This document shows, piece after piece, positions 59,320 to 64,000 of a DNA stretch of 64,000 nt. Position 1 is the stretch's first letter. Each line of letters starts with the position of its first letter. This DNA comes from Chloropicon primus (taxonomy: Eukaryota; Chlorophyta; Chloropicophyceae; Chloropicales; Chloropicaceae), in the NCBI GenBank assembly GCA_023205875.1, contig CP060756.1, positions 310,001-374,000 of the forward strand. Direction: 5' to 3'. The translations under genes and the position numbers were made by a program. The notes beneath the pieces are model-generated. The model worked only from the letters and a program-made list of their open reading frames with translations. It was not told the DNA's origin and did no database searches.

Positions 59320-61653
59320 ATGAAGACCTTGGCGTCCCCCTTCGCATGGCTTCGAGGTCCGAGTGGTGCTGTCGACTCCCAGCCCGCGCCCGAGGAAGGA
59401 GACCTGCTGCCGAGACTTCCAAACGAGTGGAAGACTGCAGCTCTGGTGGTCATCTTGGACTTCCTGCAAAGGCAAGGGTACTCGAGCGCGGCGGTGGCGC
59501 TGGAGAACGAGACGGGGATCCAGGCCGAGGAGCTGGAAGAGGATTTGTGCCTGGTGAGGTCTTGGATCCTCCAAGGGAGCTGGTCGCAGTGCTACGAGTA
59601 CTTAAGCGTCTTGGGTGACGGGAGTGACAAGGAGAGTGTGGAGGGTCTGGATGTTGTGGGCGCAGTCTCGGAGTGCAAGAAGGCCGCCTTCTTCGAGCTT
59701 CTCTCCCAGAAGGACAAGCCCACCCCCGTGAACGAGCTCGTGGACTCGCTGGAAGACATCGAGAAGACTTGCACAACCGAGTGCTTCAACGAGGCGTGCT
59801 ATTGCATGTCTCTGAGCCGCTTGCAGGACAACCCCAAGTACGAGAGTTGGACTCGAGAGAAGGGGAGGGCTGACTGCTTTGCTGCTGTGCGAAAATGCCT
59901 CGAGTACACGTACAACAGGAGCCCGAGGCCCGGGAGGTCTGCTCAGCGCAGCCGCCCAAGCCTGGAGTTGATATTGCGGCGGTCCAGGGCTTGGCTGGAG
60001 CACCGGTGCCACGTTGGTGCCAGCAGTGGAGCAGCAGGACGGCGGGAGGACGGACTGGGGAGCCCATCGAGGTCTCCCAAATCATCGAAAGGAGGCGAGA
60101 TGCCGGGAGCAGACTACGAGAGTCTGTCCTCATCTGCCGCTTACCATACAGACGAGCTCATCGACTTGTGCGACAAGCTGAATGAGAAGGCGGAGATACT
60201 GACGCAAAGCAACGACTTTGGTGCAGGGATGCGCAACGGGGGCAGGGCGTCGTCAAACCCCAACTCGGCCGAGTCCCCGGGGCTGCGTGGAAAGATCAGG
60301 GACATCAGCAACTCCAAAAACCATTCTGGATGCATGCGTCACCACCACGACCTGCCGTGCTCACCTGGCTACCTCGCGGAGCCGAAGACTTCGCCAAAGG
60401 TCAAGAAAATATCCCCAAGATCTGCGAGGCGGCAGAGGAGCCACCAGCCAAAGTCCCCCCAAGCCCAAGGGGGGCAGGCCAGCATGGGCAACTCCCCGCC
60501 CCGGGGTCCTCCCGCAACACAGGAAGAGGGGAGCAGAGTGGCCAGAGCTCTCAGCGCGTCATTCGCCGGGGATGATTCCACCACCGGATCATCGTACTCT
60601 GTGGGAAGCTCGGGTCGTAGGACTGGAAGCCAAGCGGAAGAACGTGGCTATGGCTCGGCCGACATCTCGAGAGGGTTCGTGTGCCAAGAAGTGTTCAAGG
60701 ACTCCCACCCCATTCGCTGCCTGAGTTACTGCGATGGCTCAAATATTCTGGGTTTGGGTTGCAACAAGGACAAAGCCCTTCGAGCATTTCAATTGAAGCG
60801 GTCGGAGGAGCAAGACAAGGAGACTGCGGAGGAAATCTTCACGCGGAAGAGGCACCACGAGGGCTCGATCTATTGCATGGAGTGGAAGCGCGCCGACGAC
60901 AGGTATCTCATAGCCACGGGGTCCAATGACCACCAAGTGAAGGTCTTGACAACGTTTGATTTTCGGGGAGACAGCACGGCGACCTTGTCAGGCCATGACG
61001 GCACGGTGAGGGACCTCAGCATCAGCAACAGCGGCAAGCTGTTAGCCTCTGGAGGGGCGGGGGACAACGCCGTTCGCCTTTGGGACATTGACAGGCAACA
61101 GTGCGTTGGAGAACTCTTTCGCCACGAGTCCATGGTCACTGGGGTGGGTTTCAGCAAGCAGAGCGAGTACCAGTACTTCAGTGGAGATGCCGCAGGGAGC
61201 CTGCTGGCGTGGGACGCTCGCTCGGATGAGCTTAGCTTCTCGTGGAAAAGCCTGCAATCGGGCCGGATTGGAATCTCAAGTTTGGCCGTCTCTGGCACGC
61301 ATTACATCGGGGTCGGTTACAGCGACGGGTGTTTCCAGCTGCTGGACGCCAGAAAGAGCTCCGGCGGCGAAGCAATTTTCGAAAAGTTCATTCACTCGAT
61401 GGAGTGTCGTTCCCTGGACTTTTCCCCAGACGATGCTTGGCTCCTCAGCGCCTCCTTTGATTCCATGTCCCACGTCGTCTCCGTCGTGGATGGCTCGCTC
61501 ATCTCCAGCAGCAGAGGCCACTCGGACAAGGTCGTCCAAGGCAAGTGGAACCCGTCCAAGGTCCAGTTCGCGACTTGCTGCGTCGACGGAACAGTCAAGA
61601 TCCACGAGCCCAGGCAGCCTTTGGTCATCCCCCAGGACCTCATCGCGATATAG
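59320..61653 (+). CDS. WDR47-like protein (LisH/CTLH plus WD40)
   Basis: 777 residues, one exon. The N-terminus has a LisH/CTLH module (about 35-185: TAALVVILDFLQRQGYSSAA, LVRSWILQGSWSQCYEYL, LYCMSL-type CYCMSLSRLQDNPKYESW) that fits WDR47/nemitin. A long low-complexity linker (about 195-445) follows, then WD40 blades from about 450 (HPIRCLSYCDGSNILGLGCN, GSIYCMEWKRADDRYLIATG, GHDGTVRDLSISNSGKLLAS, GHSDKVVQGKWNPSKVQF). WDR47 binds microtubules in animals; CTLH-WD40 proteins of other kinds are alternatives. A TGTAA lies 15 nt after the stop. Confidence 0.82.
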   Translation: MKTLASPFAWLRGPSGAVDSQPAPEEGDLLPRLPNEWKTAALVVILDFLQRQGYSSAAVALENETGIQAEELEEDLCLVRSWILQGSWSQCYEYLSVLGDGSDKESVEGLDVVGAVSECKKAAFFELLSQKDKPTPVNELVDSLEDIEKTCTTECFNEACYCMSLSRLQDNPKYESWTREKGRADCFAAVRKCLEYTYNRSPRPGRSAQRSRPSLELILRRSRAWLEHRCHVGASSGAAGRREDGLGSPSRSPKSSKGGEMPGADYESLSSSAAYHTDELIDLCDKLNEKAEILTQSNDFGAGMRNGGRASSNPNSAESPGLRGKIRDISNSKNHSGCMRHHHDLPCSPGYLAEPKTSPKVKKISPRSARRQRSHQPKSPQAQGGQASMGNSPPRGPPATQEEGSRVARALSASFAGDDSTTGSSYSVGSSGRRTGSQAEERGYGSADISRGFVCQEVFKDSHPIRCLSYCDGSNILGLGCNKDKALRAFQLKRSEEQDKETAEEIFTRKRHHEGSIYCMEWKRADDRYLIATGSNDHQVKVLTTFDFRGDSTATLSGHDGTVRDLSISNSGKLLASGGAGDNAVRLWDIDRQQCVGELFRHESMVTGVGFSKQSEYQYFSGDAAGSLLAWDARSDELSFSWKSLQSGRIGISSLAVSGTHYIGVGYSDGCFQLLDARKSSGGEAIFEKFIHSMECRSLDFSPDDAWLLSASFDSMSHVVSVVDGSLISSSRGHSDKVVQGKWNPSKVQFATCCVDGTVKIHEPRQPLVIPQDLIAI

Positions 61654-61691
61654 ATAAACTCTCGCCCTGTAAATATACACACAACGACCGG

Positions 61692-62012
61692 CTACGACTT
61701 GTTCGTTCTGGCGAGGGAGACGACCCCATGGCAGTCGATTCCGACCCTCTTGCTGCTCTTCAGGATGCTGTGAAGGCTGGCGAGCATCTCCGGCTCCCGC
61801 TTCGCGAGGGACGACCAGGAGCCAGCACCTCTCTCACTCTGAGTGAAGATCTCCTCCAAGACCGTTTTCGCCAACTTCCTCAGCTTGATGGGCTTCCCCT
61901 CTTCCTCGAGCTCTCGCAAAACCCTGCGCCTCACCTGGCCGGCCCTCCGGCGGACCACCTTACCGAATGGCCCGTGGGTCTTCAGGCCCTTCCTCTCCCC
62001 CTTCTTCCTCAT
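61692..62012 (-). CDS. Small basic protein, unknown family
   Basis: 106 residues from the first in-frame ATG at 62012. The frame is open to about 62200, but that part has no ATG and includes DNA shared with the EHD promoter region, so I take it as 5' leader. The protein is Lys/Arg-rich at the start (MRKKGERKGLKTHGPFGKVV) and ends LASLHSILKSSKRVGIDCHG VVSLARTNKS-like. The last 50 residues faintly recall the Costars domain, not enough to call. Convergent with the WDR47-like gene. Confidence 0.6.
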   Translation of the reverse strand: MRKKGERKGLKTHGPFGKVVRRRAGQVRRRVLRELEEEGKPIKLRKLAKTVLEEIFTQSERGAGSWSSLAKREPEMLASLHSILKSSKRVGIDCHGVVSLARTNKS

Positions 62013-62063
62013 CCCTGGCACGACTCGGAGGGAGAGATCCTCTTCCAACAACAAGTTGTCGAG

Positions 62064-62115
62064 GACTCCGGACGCCAAAATGGTCAACCGAGGTACCAAA
62101 CGAAAGACCTCGACG
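62064..62115 (-). promoter_or_regulatory. Composite upstream motif, copy 6 (most complete)
   Basis: GACTCCGGACGCCAAA (62064-62079), GTCAACCGAGGTACCAAA (62083-62100) and CGAAAGACCTCGACG (62101-62115). All three blocks match the EHD copy in order, sense and spacing within a few bases, although the genes are unrelated. 51-103 bp upstream of the small basic gene, about 290 bp from the + strand Rab3GAP gene. The rest of 62013-62404 holds nothing recognised. Confidence 0.65.
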
Positions 62116-62404
62116 TCTAGTTTCCCGATGCGTGATCCTCCTTCCCTCCCTCTTCCCCTCTCGTACTCAATCAACCAATCAATCCATGCGCCGCTCACCA
62201 AAGCGCGCGAGCTGTCAGTCGAAATCGTTTTGGAAGGAGCGACGACGATGGGGATGGGAATGGAGGAAGGAGGACGAGGGTATTGAGGACGGGGACGGGA
62301 GAGGGACGGGGTTGAAGGATATTGATGCGAAAGATCATCGCTTGGGCTTTCCGTAGATCATTCGTTCGAAGGATTTGGCTTAGGGGTGAAGCTGGTGGAA
62401 GGTC

Positions 62405-64000
62405 ATGAAGAGGCTTGCTGACTTGGGCAGGAGCTCGATAAAGAGCTCCCTTGGGTTCATAACAGGGTCGGACAAGGTTCCCGGGTCGCCAGGCAATGAG
62501 GAGAAGGAAGGCAAGTGGTCTCACCAGGGCCAGGAGGTCGTCAAGGGGAAGAGGAGGTTGCCGTGGGAGCCGAGAACGGAAGCGGAGGTGCCGTACGAAA
62601 GAGAGCTGAGGAGCAAGATACTGAGGCTATCGCTTGACACGAGTGTCTGGCTCGAGGGGTATCGAGAGAGCGAGAGGGTGGGCGTCGAGGAAGTGATGGA
62701 CCAGGCAGGGGACATGCTGCAAGTGGACGAGAACCTTAGGAACGTGAGGTTCTCGCTGGTTCCGAAAGTCCTGACCGAGGAGGAGTTCTGGGAGAGGTAC
62801 TTTGCTGCCATAGCCAGGGTGAGGGTTCGCGTCCTGGAGGCTTCGTCATCAAAAGCAGAGTTGGCGGTGGAGGAGCAGGAGGAGGAGGCGGTGGAGAAGG
62901 CGTGCTTGGCGCTGAAAAACATGTCTGCGGGCGGCACGTCTGTGGGCAGCAGCAAACTGGGGAGAAGGCTGGACGTGAGGGCAAAGCAGTTGAGGCACAT
63001 GGCTCGGGCTCTGGAGACGGCAAAGGGGTATCGCAAAATGGAGGACCTCGCTGATGCCGGGAAACCCAGCACGAGCGCTTCGAGAAGCACGGGTTGGAAA
63101 GGCGTGTTGGCCAGCAAGGTGGAGGCGGGAAGAAACATGCTGGCCAAGAAGATGAGCGGGGGAGGGAGGCAGGAGAAGGTCCTTTGGGACCTCTTCGATC
63201 CAGAAGACGCCAAGGAGGCGGACTGGGATGTAGTGAAAGCTTTCTTTCCCTCCACCATGAAGATGACAGCGCAAATTGCCGCAGCTGGCCCTTGCTCTTT
63301 CCTGGGTCACCTGGCCAACGAAATGGGCAAGATGACCACGATGGCCCAAATGTCTCTGTTCTGGGTCCAAGTGGTCGAGGAGATCAGGTGGCACTTCAGG
63401 AACTTGAAAACGATACCCCGGGTTCCTCCCGGAGCACCAGATCTGCAATCCTGCCCCCTCAATCAGAAGCTCATGCTCCTGAACGCGTGCATCGGGAGGA
63501 AGGCGAGGTTCGCGGCGCAGTTGGCGAAGAAGGACGAGGACCCCGTGCTGGAGGTGAAGCTGGCGGACGGTACGCTTGTGCGGAGGAGGGGTCACAAGTC
63601 ACCGATCGAAGGGATGAAAATGATCTCCACGGGAGAGGACGTGTTCGTGCCGCACACCCAGGAAGAAGGATCAGTGCTCACCGAAGAGCTGATGAGGGAG
63701 CAGGAGGACCTGATCAGCAAGACCGGCACGATTGGGCCTGGACTCCAGCAGCTCCTTAGCGACATGGAGGCCTTCAAGGCTGCCAACCCTGGCTCAATCC
63801 TGGCCGACTTTGTCCGCTGGTACAGCCCAGCGGATTGGGAGAAGAGGGAGGGCGAGGAGCCCTGCCTGAGCTCGAGGATGAGAGAGCCGGGCAACATGTG
63901 GACGGAGATGTTCAAGAAGGCCAGGCCCGTGCCCTCATCGGAGCAGAACCCGCTCTTCGACTTTGATTACCACGGTGAGATGACCATCGAATCTTTGGTC
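62405..64000 (+). CDS. BSD-domain and Rab3GAP catalytic-domain protein (C-terminus outside window)
   Basis: 532 residues are seen, one open frame to the window edge. A BSD-like motif is near residues 110-145 (VRFSLVPKVLTEEEFWERYF). The Rab3GAP catalytic-subunit signatures follow: QSCPLNQKLMLLNACIGRKA, then SDMEAFKAANPGSILADFVR and WYSPADWE, which match the conserved C-terminal block of RAB3GAP1. RAB3GAP acts on Rab3/Rab18-type GTPases and in autophagy. A BSD module is not part of animal RAB3GAP1. The start at 62405 is the first good ATG, and an earlier exon cannot be excluded. Confidence 0.82.
   Translation, partial: MKRLADLGRSSIKSSLGFITGSDKVPGSPGNEEKEGKWSHQGQEVVKGKRRLPWEPRTEAEVPYERELRSKILRLSLDTSVWLEGYRESERVGVEEVMDQAGDMLQVDENLRNVRFSLVPKVLTEEEFWERYFAAIARVRVRVLEASSSKAELAVEEQEEEAVEKACLALKNMSAGGTSVGSSKLGRRLDVRAKQLRHMARALETAKGYRKMEDLADAGKPSTSASRSTGWKGVLASKVEAGRNMLAKKMSGGGRQEKVLWDLFDPEDAKEADWDVVKAFFPSTMKMTAQIAAAGPCSFLGHLANEMGKMTTMAQMSLFWVQVVEEIRWHFRNLKTIPRVPPGAPDLQSCPLNQKLMLLNACIGRKARFAAQLAKKDEDPVLEVKLADGTLVRRRGHKSPIEGMKMISTGEDVFVPHTQEEGSVLTEELMREQEDLISKTGTIGPGLQQLLSDMEAFKAANPGSILADFVRWYSPADWEKREGEEPCLSSRMREPGNMWTEMFKKARPVPSSEQNPLFDFDYHGEMTIESLV

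Noticed and set aside
61692-62201. Longer version of the small basic protein starting near 62201
   Set aside because: No ATG in that part, and it includes the conserved upstream motif shared with EHD.

Overview
This window is nuclear DNA from a gene-dense, GC-rich photosynthetic eukaryote. I read it as a chlorophyte green alga, probably a prasinophyte-type picoalga, but I cannot name the species. Reasons: (i) about 40 protein genes in 64 kb, mostly single-exon, with short GT-AG introns (about 70-280 nt); (ii) plant-type families, namely an EHD with the EH domain at the N-terminus, ALDH12-type P5C dehydrogenase, plastid fibrillin (PAP), a violaxanthin de-epoxidase-related protein, a plastid-type MATE carrier, SECRET AGENT-type O-GlcNAc transferase and a plant-like AP-5 mu; (iii) TGTAA, the chlorophyte poly(A) signal, shortly after several stop codons. 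I saw no rRNA, tRNA, CRISPR, viral or retroelement sequence.

Layout. 1-10.5 kb: EHD (cut by the window edge), an unrecognised two-TM protein, a stefin-type cystatin, uracil-DNA glycosylase, a vacuolar amino-acid transporter, CNOT3 and a MARCH-type RING protein. 11.3-14.7 kb: a secreted protein of about 30 short beta-type repeats, with a truncated relic of a second copy beside it. 14.9-24.2 kb: a GT29 glycosyltransferase, a longin-only AP-5 mu, DPH3, a four-TM protein, a SWIB-Myb fusion, RMI2 and P5C dehydrogenase. 24.9-32 kb: NUFIP1, a U-box membrane protein, UFC1, a coiled-coil protein, a small WNWGY protein and a RING-H2 protein. 32.4-41.1 kb: a second GT29, a MATE carrier, a small basic protein, the VDE-related protein, a small putative plastid protein, SNRNP27 and COA6. 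41.3-53 kb: SEC, a small basic protein, ARPC1, a LacZ-type beta-galactosidase and an RBM26/27-like RNA-binding protein. 53-64 kb: a TIP30-like reductase, a large beta-propeller-like protein, fibrillin, an animal-like cryptochrome/6-4 photolyase, a WDR47-like protein, a small basic protein and a BSD-Rab3GAP protein (cut by the window edge).

The genes form no single pathway; this looks like ordinary core genome with many divergent gene pairs. The points most worth attention are a composite upstream motif found six times in the same orientation relative to a gene, the curlin-like repeat protein with its flanking duplication, two same-strand gene pairs close enough to be dicistronic (COA6-SNRNP27, 17 nt; DPH3-AP5M, 71 nt), and unusual domain architectures (SWIB-Myb, BSD-Rab3GAP, longin-only AP-5 mu). 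Exon boundaries were placed by eye from splice signals, reading frame and family alignment from memory; no database was searched.
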